Made by a program: the position numbers and the translations under genes. From Rhyacophila brunnea (lineage: Eukaryota; Arthropoda; Insecta; Trichoptera; Rhyacophilidae): a stretch of 64,000 bases of DNA. Every line of letters begins with the position of its first letter. Positions within the stretch are counted from its first letter, which is position 1. The notes beneath the pieces were generated by a model. The model worked only from the letters and a program-made list of their open reading frames with translations. It searched no databases and had not been told where the DNA came from. Shown piece by piece: positions 48,970 through 59,489 of this stretch. The stretch covers positions 2,666,001-2,730,000 of the forward strand of contig JAGYXB010001569.1 in the NCBI GenBank assembly GCA_022495005.1, written 5' to 3'.

Positions 48970-49555
48970 GATTAAGCGCCGGGAAAACTGGGCAAACCAC
49001 GCAATCGAATGAAATTCGAAAATAAAAATATACACATTCGAACTTTCGACTATTCGACATTTACATTCGACATGTGCGAACCGGCGAAGTTTCCTTCTAT
49101 TAAATAGTTCAATAAGCTATGTAAATAAGTAACAAAATAAATCTATTACTATCTATTGGCGGCGCAGCCACTTTGTAAACCACTGCATTTGTAAAGCACT
49201 TAGGAGAGTTACCTGATGCAATTTCACAAATCGCATAAAAACAAGATATTCCCATTAATTAAGTTGATTTTCATTATTGGCTTGAATAGGTTATGTATTT
49301 GTATATCTAATCTTATCAGACCTGGCGAGTGATTATTGAAAATTGTAATTTATCAATTATTTGCAGTGTTAGTAATACGGATTTCCAATAAAATTGTAAT
49401 ATTAATCATTGGTTGTAATCATAAGCCGACCATGACAAATAATTAAAAAAAAACTATGTACCTGGCTACTTATTAATTATATTGGATTTATATTAATATA
49501 AGTACAGTGTAGTCATTGCAGTTGAATTAACTTACATTGTAATCAAAATGGGGGG
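48970..49555. other. Spacer, nothing identified
   Basis: AT-rich, with no supported exon or repeat end. Confidence 0.4.
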
Positions 49556-49559
49556 AAGA

Positions 49560-49975
49560 CGTTTGTTTTCTGTAGTTTTCAGATACTTGAGAGGAGGGTT
49601 TTGAGAAAAATCTTTGGGGCTGTTCAAGAAGGTGGCATTTGGAGGTCAAGGTATAATGACGAGCTATACACACTTTTTGGGGGCGAAAAGATCACTTGGC
49701 ATATGAAAATGTAGAGACTGCGCTGGATCGGCCACGTGCATAGAATGCCGGAGGATATACCGGCGAGGCGAGCTGTGTACGCAACGCAACCCCTGATGGC
49801 AAGAAAAGACCTAGACGGCCGAAACTAAGATGGCTGGACTGTGCCACGGGAGATTTAAAAATGCTCGGTCAAAGCAATCGGAGAGTGTCGGCGCTGGATC
49901 GTCCAAGATGGATGAAGTTTTTGAAGAAGGCCAAGACTCACCAAGGGTTGTTGTGCCATAAATGATGATGACTAA
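49560..49975 (+). pseudogene. 5'-truncated LINE, ORF2 C-terminus
   Basis: The plus strand reads LERRVLRKIFGAVQEGGIW, YNDELYTLFGG, LRWIGHVHRMPEDIPARRAV with interruptions, then KAKTHQGLLCHK and a TGATGATGAC tail. It belongs to the endonuclease-reverse-transcriptase LINE group. A scrap of the same family is at 12155-12290. Stops after HMK and in the middle show decay. Confidence 0.75.
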
Positions 49976-50242
49976 AATACAAATCACATTAATATTATAC
50001 ATGTTTTCACAAGTTTTTACATGCGTGCACACAAGTCCTTTGGTCCGGACCCTCCCCAGGAACGAAAAAACGTATTTAAATGAACAGAATATTAATTCTT
50101 CTTCTTCGTCAAGACGTCGTGACTGAGGATCAATGCCCGCATGTTTAGAGCCGTCGAACAGCCATAGCTACATAGTAAGTCGGTTTTCATCCCTAAGCCC
50201 CCTTTCAACCAGGGACAATAAAACTATCAATATCCGGGAACT

Positions 50243-50535
50243 CAGAAATAACAGTAACTGAAATACCTAACGGGTAAGGAGAAGCAGGTAACCGATCTCG
50301 AGTAAGGAAGAACCGGGATAAACGTCCAATAATACGTCATACGCCGAATACTGACAACTGCTGTCGGTTTATGCATTAACGCTCATTTAATATTGGTGTA
50401 TTACACTCACTATTGCACGTGCACAATGCGTGCTTCATTTTCGTAGGACACACACACATTCAAAACCCTGCATCAAAATGTAGCGTATTGAATATAGCCT
50501 ATCGGAATTCTATTTATTATCTGTTCTGTGATCAA
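50243..50535 (+). repeat. 300-bp dispersed repeat, copy 2
   Basis: It matches 10080-10385 in direct orientation. Both copies end near TATCTGTTCTGTG, but flanking sequence differs, so this may be close to a real element border. Confidence 0.75.
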
Positions 50536-50616
50536 TATATTAATTTCCTTTCGCAATATTCCAGTAGACAGTCATATTTTCATTTGCTTTTCTCATACAA
50601 TTAACTGATTATAAGA

Positions 50617-50805
50617 CGGCTCTCGTGGTGCAGTGCGCAAGGCGCTGGCCTTCCATCACGGAGTTCTGGGTTCGACTGCCAGTGAGGTCAAAATATATTT
50701 ACATAAGTAATCTAATATGTAAATTCCTCAAGCCTGTGAGTTTTACCACTATTATTGAGCTTCACGGTCTGTTGTGTTGTAAAACATATTAAAATAAAGA
50801 AAAAA
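50617..50805 (+). mobile_element. Second tRNA-derived SINE family
   Basis: The head GACGGCTCTCGTGGTGCAGT, then GCGCAAGGCGCTGGCCTTCC, and the T-arm with GGGTTCGACTGCC at about 50669 give a full tRNA-like order (box A TGGTGCAGTGCGC, box B GGTTCGACTGC). A body of about 110 bp ends in AAAATAAAGAAAAAAA. It is unrelated to the five-copy SINE. Confidence 0.75.
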
Positions 50806-51031
50806 AAGTCGCCTGCGGGGTATTTTGGTTTGATGTTGATTAACATATAATAAAATAACGCAAAGTCATAGCAATTCGTAAGTGAGTATACATTATTATA
50901 GATACAGGACAGCTGTTCATCGCTAGACTTAAAGTGTGGAATGTCTCGGTATGATGAATGTACCCGGAAATCAACGGCAACGTCAAATTTTGTGTCGTGA
51001 AAAATTAATAATAAATTATTATATTTTCGAA

Positions 51032-51114
51032 ATGGACCCCCTTATACCATTTTTCTGTGTGCTCGCCTGCGAGTTTATAAAAATTATTTCTAAGCCAGGC
51101 GTCGAGAAACTGAG
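51032..51114 (+). CDS. Possible first coding exon
   Basis: An ATG (AAATGG) opens 27 codons, MDPLIPFFCVLACEFIKIIS then KPGVEKL, and ends at AG before GTAAAA. The peptide looks protein-like, and the upstream 150 nt could be a leader. No partner exon or family was recognised. Confidence 0.3.
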
Positions 51115-51150
51115 GTAAAAATAATTACAAGATAAAAAGAACTTTTTATA

Positions 51151-51561
51151 TACCACGTTTTTAAATTTTCTGTTGAATCATATAAACTTGACAATTCTAT
51201 GTATTAATGAAAACTTTTTATTGTAGTTGATAGAAATTCTGAATAAATATAATAGAATATTAAAATGTTATTTTGAAATTTCATAGTAACGCACGTATAT
51301 ATTAATAATTTAGTTGCTTGGACCCCCTTTGCAACCGACAATAATAACTTTCCATACAAAACAGAATTAACTGAAAATGAATTCAATTCTGCTTAAAAAT
51401 GGCTAAAGTATTAAAAGGATGCGTTGTCGTCGTGTTCTGATATATTCTAAAAGTTTCAAATGTCTAGCTAGTCGGGAAGTTAGTTAAAAATCGATTGCAA
51501 GATTTGTACTAGATAAACAACCACCGGACAAACAAGAATAAGAGCTAAGAAAAACGTGGTA
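51151..51561 (+). mobile_element. TACCACG-ended element, copy 4
   Basis: It runs from TACCACGTTTTTAAATTTTC to the inverted TACCACGTTTTTCTTAGC, with TA at the left. At 411 bp it is the clearest complete copy. The 27 bp just outside its left end (AATTACAAGATAAAAAGAACTT...) are also present beside copies 1, 2 and 3. Confidence 0.85.
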
Positions 51562-51564
51562 ATG

Positions 51565-51994
51565 AATATCTTAAAGGTAATGAAAACTCTATAAGCTCAC
51601 TATAGAACAAATTTATTAGGTACTAAGCTCGAAATCGGTTCTTCGAATACTTTCTACATATTGATTCGTATTCTGTCGATTCCGATGTGAATCCCTTCAA
51701 CTGTGAAATTGCTGATTTGCCAAAATATGCTAAAGGAATGTAAGAGGCACTACCCACTTGAATTTTGCTCCAAAGTTATAAAGCATGACGTAGGTACCTA
51801 TTGAACTTCAGAGCAAAGCATATTATCTGTCATTTCTTAAGATATCATGGAAACGATAAAAATGGCAACCATTTGCAACAGCCTATCACAAATGAACGAG
51901 GATTTTCTCCCCTTTAGTATAAGAACTTGGTTGACTGATTTTGAGACCTTCCACGATTCAAATAAAATGAAAACCATACAAAATTCCAACTGAT
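51565..51994. other. Spacer, nothing identified
   Basis: No supported gene or paired repeat ends. Confidence 0.4.
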
Positions 51995-52002
51995 GTATCA
52001 CT

Positions 52003-52596
52003 CAGTGGCGAAGGGTGGAAGTAGGTTGTTAAGATCCGCCATAAATAGTGCACACTAAACTTTGTCAGCCATACGTATTTGTTTTCATTGATGTATGACT
52101 ACAATTTACAGATGGTGTTGGTTAATTTTTAAAATTCAATTAAAAACCCTTTGAAAATCAAGCCATAATAGATAATAGTCAAAAAATACTCGTCTATCTA
52201 TAAAATATCTAAAATTATTCAATTAAATCATACATAAAATATTTTATAGATAGAATAATACTTTTTATCTAGATATAATAGTTTGGTTTAGGCAGGGCTT
52301 AATGAATTTAAAAAAAATGAACCATTAATACTTGTAATAATATGTACCTATTCTAAATCCAACGAAAATAAATAAGTATAAATGAAAAAGTGTGCACAAT
52401 TTTGTCGTATCGCCCAAAATATACCAAAACTATTATGGTCTGGTTTAGGCAGGGTTTAATTGATTTTTAAATACTAACCAATATCATCTGTAAATTGTAG
52501 TCTTAGTTCAATAAAAACAAATACGTATTACTAACAAAGTTTAATGTGCACTTTTTGTGGCGGATCTTAACAGCCTACATCCACCCTTCGCTACTG
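52003..52596. mobile_element. Long-TIR MITE family, copy 5
   Basis: It runs from CAGTGGCGAAGGGTGGAAG to the inverted end CATCCACCCTTCGCTACTG; 594 bp against 592 bp for copy 1. ATCACT occurs directly at both sides (51997-52002 and 52597-52602), a partial match to an 8-bp duplication. Confidence 0.85.
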
Positions 52597-52747
52597 ATCA
52601 CTTCCCTATCCAATTATTTTTGAAGATGACATTGATAACTGATGACATATAATAAATATTAGTGGTTTATTTTTTCGTTTACACGTACAAATCGATATAT
52701 GTTATGGGCCCTTTTGATGTTAGTTGCAGGGTTTATATCCTTTACAT

Positions 52748-53808
52748 CAGTGCTCCGCAACCTTTTCTCACCCATGGCACACCAAAGGTATTCCCAGAAT
52801 TCCGCGGCACACCACAGGTAAAACAATTTATACATCAAAATATGGACCCCACATGCTGAAGCGGGCCCCTACCCATCGCTAAGGTTAAAGACAGTGTGAT
52901 ACTCGAAAGTAGGTAGTGTTTTTCAAATGGTGTTCGAGGTAAAATTAATGGTATTTATTGTATGTTTAGCTATTTTTTTTATTTAGTAATACAAACACTC
53001 CCCAATCGCATATTTAAAAATATTAGTATCAGCGTAGTAATATAGCGCCACAGGCGACTTTTTTTAACCATTAGAGAAAATTTGTAATTTGTGTTTATCT
53101 CACTTATCTGGTTGATCTGCCACGCGCTCTTGAGCCTAGCCCCCCAGGCTAGAAAGAGAAACCCGAAGTTCTTATCACCCGTCAAGTATGACTGTTTATC
53201 ATTTTTAATTATAGCTTGAGTTGAAAAAAGTTGCTCACATAGGTATATGTCGTATAAAATGGGAGCTGAACTGCGATAGCCTTGTCGGAAATCCGAGGAT
53301 ATTCTTTATTAACCGAAATCCAGAAAATACCCAATGGAACATCGGCGAAATTCATTTTTAACGTCACGTCGTTCCTCAATTCGAACAAAATTCTTCACGA
53401 ATATAATTAAAGTGCTTCTATAGAATTTCCGGCATTGGTTGTAAAAGGGTTTAGAATCCAGTCGTATTGATTGTATGAAAGTAATGATGAAATTTCTTTT
53501 GCAGCAAAGTTATAAGTTTTTGGGCCGGACCCAAAATTCATTGCTTGTTTTCAATAGTAGTGAATTTATTTAATATTCCTATGGTAGTGAAGCATATCAA
53601 TATATTTTCATTCTGACCTTGCATTTTTTTTATTAATTTTATTCGGGTGCTCAAATATATTACCAGCCATGCACGCAAATTTGGCCATTAAGTAAGTATT
53701 GTATACTATACAAAATTATTTGCATTTTTTGACACAATGCGCCGCGCCACACCTATCATCGTCTCACGGCACACCAGTGTGCCGCGGCACATCGGTTGCG
53801 GAGCACTG
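52748..53808 (-). mobile_element. hAT-like element (CAGTGCTCCGCAACC), copy 2, TSD CTTTACAT
   Basis: Exact CTTTACAT flanks lie at 52740-52747 and 53809-53816. It is an inverted full-length relative of 22609-23671, with high similarity along the whole length. Both copies contain the AAAGTCGCCTGTGGCGCTAT-type core in part. Confidence 0.93.
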
Positions 53809-53829
53809 CTTTACATGAAGTCAAAATTA

Positions 53830-54050
53830 TTTAATATAATACTATGAAGAACCGTGTCCGGAAATTTATATGTATGCAATTCGCCGTATCATACTTCATA
53901 GTGAAATGTAATATCGGAAATATATGGCCGTATATTAAAGACCGTCCAACCTCTTTGGGTCGTATAGTACCTACCTACTGACATAAAATTCATGTCTAAA
54001 TAAAACACGGTTCTTGTTGGTTTACAGTCTACGGTGAATACATAGTTAAC
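53830..54050 (-). repeat. Dispersed repeat (ACGACCCAAAGAGGTTGGACGG family)
   Basis: GACCGTCCAACCTCTTTGGGTCGTATAGT and ATAAAACACGGTTCTTGTTGG match, inverted, 57640-57740 and more weakly 37845-37935. Borders are unknown. Confidence 0.6.
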
Positions 54051-54124
54051 TGCAAAATGCATGTCATATGTTTGTTTTTGTCAACCGGAATAATTTTGAT
54101 ACAATTCGTGTTTTTAAACATTAA

Positions 54125-54477
54125 GGCTATACTTCAGTTGAGGCATGGTCTAAAAAGATCGTGGCTACGCGATGCGTGGATTGTGCAAATGACGCGTGCC
54201 GAACGAAATATAATTTGTCATAAAAATCCAACATGCATCCATTTAATGTTAGGTTTATTGTTATATTACTAATAATAATAGTACGAGTATATTCATTGAC
54301 ATGTTTTCTTTTTTAAGTACATACGTAAAGTTTTTTAGTCATCTTTACACAAAACAAATCAAATCGACGTGCGGACACCTCGACTATCGGTCTCCGATTG
54401 GCGACTAATGAGAAATTTCGTCGCACCTACTGTTCAAAATTATTTGCCGTTTTACTGAAGTACGCTCTTAAAGAAAC
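54125..54477 (+). mobile_element. TTAA-flanked MITE, copy C
   Basis: TTAA lies at 54121-54124 and 54478-54481. The ends GGCTATACTTCAGTTGAGG and, inverted, GAGCGTACTTCAGTAAAACGG share a TACTTCAGT core. It is 353 bp. The right flank matches 44287 onward, where the TTAA is uninterrupted, so that locus is a paralogous empty site for this side. Confidence 0.85.
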
Positions 54478-54481
54478 CTCG

Positions 54482-54652
54482 ATAGTAAATGCGAGATATC
54501 CATGAAGGCATTTAGAAAAAAAAATGTCTCGTAGCACGCTAATTGGGAAGCCCTGATTTTAAAGATTTATTTTTAAAATAGTGACTAATTTCGTCGCACC
54601 TACTGTTGAAAATTATTTGCCGTTTCACTGAAGTACGCTCTTAAAACATCTT
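54482..54652. repeat. Copy of the 44287-44396 segment plus a second MITE right end
   Basis: 54482-54572 matches 44287-44396 (AGAAACCTCGATAGTAAATG...GGGAAGCCCTG). It is followed at 54575-54652 by another copy of the MITE right end (ATTTCGTCGCACCTACTGTT...CTGAAGTACGCTCTTAA). The segment is thus sandwiched between two MITE right ends. Confidence 0.7.
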
Positions 54653-54654
54653 GG

Positions 54655-55100
54655 TATCATAGATATAATATCTCATTAGTACAGTTAACTCCATTAATTT
54701 CCAATACGTTACCATTGTTCCTAGAATGTACGATTTTACACCTCTTGAGTGTAGTATTTTTATTGTTTATACAAGTACTAATGATCTATTACTAGGTTTT
54801 GACGATTTATTATAATATTATGCTTATCGAGTGTATTATTTATTATTAATAAGATAGGGGTTTTTTTTACCAACACTTCAACTATTCATAATAATTTGTT
54901 TCTTATATTTTTTATTGTGATCCTTCACTTGATTGGACGTAGGTAATGGAGTTTTTACCTACTTTATTGTATTGATTTATTATACAAGTTAAGAGTTACG
55001 AGTTTTCGTTGGTTGTCAGTGTGTGGTGGGTATAATACACAGTGCCTGAAGATGCCGAAAGGCGAAACCCGGGTCGCGAAAAACGACTCAAATGGAATAG
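54655..55100. other. Spacer, nothing identified
   Basis: AT-rich sequence without a supported gene. Confidence 0.4.
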
Positions 55101-55109
55101 TACAAAACT

Positions 55110-55642
55110 TTTTTTTGTGTGATTTTACCGAGGCTTTGACTGCGACTAGCTGTCATATCGCGTCTTCTCTTCTAGAAGGGGATCCGTCGATCAGGTCCTC
55201 ACTCCTATTCTGTTAAATAACTTTACAATTTTTCCTTGCTCTTCCGTCTTACCCACACCTTTCACCTTTCATTGACACCTTTCAATTCGTTGACATTCTC
55301 ATAGATATCCGCAATTTGCAGCTGTACTCTGTGAAGTTCATATTTAGGGCATTGTTGTGCTATATGTACAATGTCCTCTAAAACATGACATTCATCGCAG
55401 AGTTGCGATTCGCTTCTCCCCATGAGGACATCAAATCTTTTGCCCATGGTGTGCCCTGTTCTTAGCCTCAGTATCAACTTAAGCTCATTCCTCGTCAAAG
55501 AAGACTCTACAAACCAGGGCACCTCTCGTGGTGATGGTAGAATAGACTTACTCCATTTCCCCTTTTCTAGTGATGCCCTAATATGGTGAAAATCTATCCA
55601 CATACTTTGGCACATTTTCTTTATAGCCTCATTCCAGTACAA
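55110..55642 (-). pseudogene. 5'-truncated LINE, ORF2 C-terminus and 3' region
   Basis: The minus strand is open for 126 codons: SSLTRNELKLILRLRTGHTM, then RFDVLMGRSESQLCDECHVL and EDIVHIAQQCPKY. This is the terminal zinc-type motif (C..C...H...C) of a Jockey/CR1-like LINE. After the stop at 55262 a 3' region of about 150 bp, also present at 34975-35165, ends in an A-rich tail. It lacks the endonuclease and reverse transcriptase. Confidence 0.8.
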
Positions 55643-55879
55643 AACTTAAATCCATTAAAATTAAAACGTCGTTCATATTTTTTTTGATTCTTGCTATGCT
55701 TAGAATTCTACCCAAAAACGGCCATCAGTAAAATTATTGAGAATTGCCATTACAATAAATTAATAAAATAATAAGGTATTCAATCATTTTTATTTTAGTA
55801 GCAATAATAACAATAATTCATACGTGGATTTCAAAACAATATAATTATGATATATCTAGCTAGAATAGATACCAACGTT

Positions 55880-56651
55880 CAGTGACGTCCCTAGACAAAA
55901 TGCCGCCCCTAGGCAGCGCCAAAATGCCTCCCCATTTTTTATACAGTATTTTTTATAATCCTTTGATGACTCCAATATCTAAGAAATGTGTTGTATGGAT
56001 ACATTACTAAAAATATATATACCACTAAATCTAATTTAAATGCCATCTCTATTTCAATAGACAATATTGTGAGTCAACGGTTTCAGATACATTTAAAAAT
56101 ACACCCAACAACTTTCAAATCTCGCAAGTCGTGAGTGACCGGCAAATATATTTGGATAAATTAATTAGGTGAGTATGTACCTACCTATAATTCAATTATA
56201 ATTTTAAAATCTGCACGTGTTATTGCTGGCCATCAAGCACGTGACGTCCAATGACAACGGAAGTAAACTAAACATCCCGAACCCGACAAAAAAGTACAGT
56301 CCTGTGAAACCTGTTACGTTAATTAATAGATTTTGGGTACTGTTCGGCTATCAGGAATACAGCGGAAAACACTTTTTTAAAATACCCGATATACTGGATT
56401 ATTTGTTAGTTTGGGTTAGTTTAGGTTTGGTTAGGTTAACCTAACAAATAATCCAGTATATCGGGTATTTTCAAAATGTGTTTTCCGCTGTATTCCTGAT
56501 AACCGAACAATACCAGATTTTGTTTCTAACCAGTGAGCTGATTTTTTTAACGGAAATATAATACCTAATGATTCTCCTCGATTTACCGCCCTTCGAGTAA
56601 CTGCCGCCCCCAAGCGACGCTCAATCTGCCTACCTCCACGGGACGTCACTG
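55880..56651 (+). mobile_element. CAGTGACGTCCC TIR element, copy 4, TSD CCAACGTT
   Basis: Exact CCAACGTT flanks lie at 55872-55879 and 56652-56659, which shows that the family makes 8-bp duplications and is hAT-like. It contains a complete hairpin element at 56336-56514. Without that insert it is close in size to the 21356 copy. Confidence 0.93.
56336..56514. mobile_element. Hairpin (foldback) element, copy 2, TSD AGATTTTG
   Basis: Exact AGATTTTG flanks lie at 56328-56335 and 56515-56522. The arms 56336-56409 and 56441-56514 (74 bp) pair almost perfectly around a 31-nt loop with GGTTAGGTTAACC. Compared with 13859-14051 the arms differ at several sites (GGAATACAGCGGAAAAC against GGATACAGCGGCAAAC), but nearly all these differences occur in both arms of the same copy. 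Confidence 0.93.
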
Positions 56652-56659
56652 CCAACGTT

Positions 56660-57066
56660 ATGCTATGGTGCGTTCTGATTAGAAAACACAATAATGTTTT
56701 TTGCAAAATTATAATATTATGTATAATTATTGCCAGGAGTTTTACGACGGTCCATCATATTATTATTATTGTAATAAAAATTATTTTTTCTTGGTAATCT
56801 TTACGAGTTGATAGATAAGCAATTATCATTATTAATTTATTCTTCATTTTTTTATAACATGCGTGCTGCTAAAATTGGAATCATGCAATTATTACACTGA
56901 AGCTCTGTTGAATTAATAAATGAATGAATTAATAAACTGATAAATTATGGAAAATATTCAAATACGCATTCATGACCATCTCGAGTAGTTTATGTAAATG
57001 TAAATTGTACGTATTACATTTCACCGTAGCACAGTTCGCCGTGAGCTTTCTTATGGGAAAGAAATG
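56660..57066. other. Spacer, nothing identified
   Basis: CACAGTTCGCCGTGAGCTTTCTTAT at 57030-57054 is shared with 37098-37123, so part is a dispersed repeat. Confidence 0.4.
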
Positions 57067-57074
57067 ACCATAAT

Positions 57075-57448
57075 CATGGACCCCACATCCTGAAGCGGGC
57101 CCCCTACCTATCGCTAAAGATAAAGGAAGTGTGACTCTCTACAGTAGCGTTTTCCAAATGGTGTACGGGGTAAAATTAATGTGTATATTTAGTGTTGTTT
57201 GTATATTTGAATGATTCATCTATTTATTTTGAATTATGGAGTTGTCGAGTATCGATATACAATTAAAAATTGTATCGTTCAACTACATAATTCTAAGTAA
57301 TAATAATATTGAAGATAAATAGCGCCGCAGGCGACTTTTTTACTATTCGAGAGAATTTGTGATGTGTGTTTAAATCACTTATCTGGCGATTCGCCACGCC
57401 GGGCCCCCAGGCTAGAGCCCTGTCAGCTCCCCCTTTGTGGGGGCCATG
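57075..57448 (-). mobile_element. TIR element (CATGG[A/C]CCCCACA), TSD ACC[A/G]TAAT
   Basis: Flanks are ACCATAAT (57067-57074) and ACCGTAAT (57449-57456), seven of eight matching. The left end is CATGGACCCCACATCC and the right end, inverted, CATGGCCCCCACAAAG. It contains the AAAAGTCGCCTGCGGCGCTATT core seen in several other elements. It serves as the intact reference for 45723-47834. Confidence 0.85.
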
Positions 57449-57456
57449 ACCGTAAT

Positions 57457-58655
57457 ATACTATACGGTCTCCAATTTTATTAGATTCAATATGAACATTA
57501 ATTAAATTTTCACAGCCGATTTAAGCAAAATTCGTGAATTCAAGAATATAAACCTAACCTAACTCAACAAATAATCCAGTATATCGGCTATTTTTTAAAT
57601 TTGTTTGCCACTGGCTTCCTGTAAACCGATAAGAACCGTGTTTTATTTAGACGTGAATTGTATGTCAATACCTACTATAACTATACGACCCAAAGAGGTT
57701 GGACGGTCTCTAATGTACAGTCATATATTTCCGATATCTACAACATTTCACGGTGAAGTGTGATACGGCGAACTGTAATCGGTTATTTTCAAATTTTCTG
57801 CTGGCTTCCTGTAAAGTGTAAAATTTAAATGAACAAATACCTACTTAATATTAACAAAATAATTTATTGTATACAAAACCGTCGGTCGTGATCAATGCAA
57901 TCAATATGCACGTAATAAAAATGCTTCGAAACAATAATTAATTAAATCTTACACCACAAAACACAACAAAAACACTGCCACTGTTTTGTTTTTACTATTG
58001 CCACTGTTATTTTTGTTGTCGGTAACGATTCTTCTTTACCAGACTTCCGGTATTTTAAAAACCGGTTATTAGTACCGGCCTTTTTACTACGCACGTAACG
58101 CTAGGCTCACGCGGCGAGTTGCACTGGCTGAATATTGGCGGCAGGTGTTTTTGAGTGACGGGCGGGGGGAGGAAATCAGTTGAGGTAGGAAGGAAGAGGG
58201 GTACATATTCGCAGGTGAGACACAGCAGGGTTGGCACAATTCATTATTTAAAAATTATAATAAAAAATCTTTACTGATGTCAGACTGAAGTAGGAGATAC
58301 TTTTTATCAGGATTTAACAAATACGTTTGGTGACTGTATAATCACCTAGAATAGATTTTTTGAGTAGAAATGGTATGTATTTACAGAAGATCACACAATT
58401 ATTGACAATTATTGTCCAATTGAAAGAGCGGCCATCTTTGAAAACTTGTTCACGGGCTCGATCCCGCAGCTGGCATAAAAGCATGTTGTTTTACAACGTG
58501 TGTTTGATTTTGTACAATGACCGTTGAGTGAACGATTAACAGGTACTCCTCGTTAAACAAATATATATATATATAACCTACAGAAGTTATAAATTTTTTT
58601 ATATTGTAGAATGTAGATAATATTAGATAAACGTTATATAATATGTTGAAATCCG
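57457..58655. other. Repeat-rich spacer without a gene
   Basis: 57535-57640 resembles 37755-37855 (TATATCGGCTATTTT, TTTGCCACTGGCTTCCTGTAAA). 57640-57790 belongs to the ACGACCCAAAG repeat. 58085-58210 is a GC-rich patch with no supported frame. 58425-58470 has a box B-like GGGCTCGATCCC and could be a decayed SINE. Confidence 0.4.
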
Positions 58656-58660
58656 AACGA

Positions 58661-58869
58661 CGAACCATGTCCGATCCTAATAGGATCATATGGACCTCCA
58701 CAGAGTGGAGGTTTATATTAACAGATTTTGTTTTTACGAGAAATGGTTGTCAGCTACATGATCAACCTATTAGGTCCATACTCTGACTCATACACAAATT
58801 GAAAAATAATATATGTATTATCCAGACCCAGGATTTGAACCTGGCCTAAGCCGCGCGGCCATCGTGGGT
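58661..58869 (-). mobile_element. tRNA-derived SINE, copy 5
   Basis: Minus strand: CCCACGATGGCCGCGCGGCT, a deletion after TTAGGCC, box B GGTTCAAATCC (58831-58841), body CAATTTGTGTATGAGTCAG, and the end CCTATTAGGATCGGACATGG. Thirty or so bases between the boxes are lost. Confidence 0.85.
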
Positions 58870-59420
58870 TTATGTTGAAATAAGAGAAAATAATATATAG
58901 ACCAAAGAATTTGAAAAATCTGGTCTTCTACCTGATGGAGCCTTCCGTGCTATTTTTAAGCACTACCACATGACATTATGCCCAAGTACAATAGTAAAGT
59001 AGTAGTGAAACAATTCAAATACTCAAGCTTTGAGAAGATTACATAATTATTTGGATCATTACTGTCCATTTGTGTCGTCCGCGCTGTCTTGTCTTGTAGA
59101 CACGCCGCATCGGAATTGTCTGCTGTTGACACATTGACTGCTGACTAGATAATTACTTTTTAATTACCATATTTAAATAGCATGCTAATTATATCGAATG
59201 TCCACCTAATCGTTACGCGCTGGCCGCGTCTTTAACGTCCAATGTATTGGATAAACATTGGATTTCCCAGATAGTTGGGTCAATTTCCAATAAAAGGTAT
59301 TATACTATGTTTACTTTATTTATAACATAGATTCCGGTTTTAGTATTTATTCAGAGTTCACAGAGATTTAATCAATAATAACAGAGAATACTTCAAACGG
59401 TACACGAAAATATATTAACA
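58870..59420. other. Spacer, nothing identified
   Basis: No supported repeat ends; the last part may be a leader for the candidate exon at 59428. Confidence 0.35.
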
Positions 59421-59427
59421 AGATAAG

Positions 59428-59483
59428 ATGACTCGCTCGACCAAATTACCAGATGAACTTGCCAAAGAATTAATTCAATTCAG
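59428..59483 (+). CDS. Possible first coding exon
   Basis: ATG in the context AAGATG opens 18 codons plus two bases, MTRSTKLPDELAKELIQF, ending at AG before the donor GTAGGT. The upstream 150 nt are stop-containing and leader-like. The peptide is a plausible charged helix. No partner exon was found and no family recognised. Confidence 0.35.
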
Positions 59484-59489
59484 GTAGGT

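Noticed and set aside
58055..58237. Pro/Thr-rich minus-strand frame in a GC-rich patch
   Set aside because: Short, with no splice context or conserved motif; composition alone explains it.
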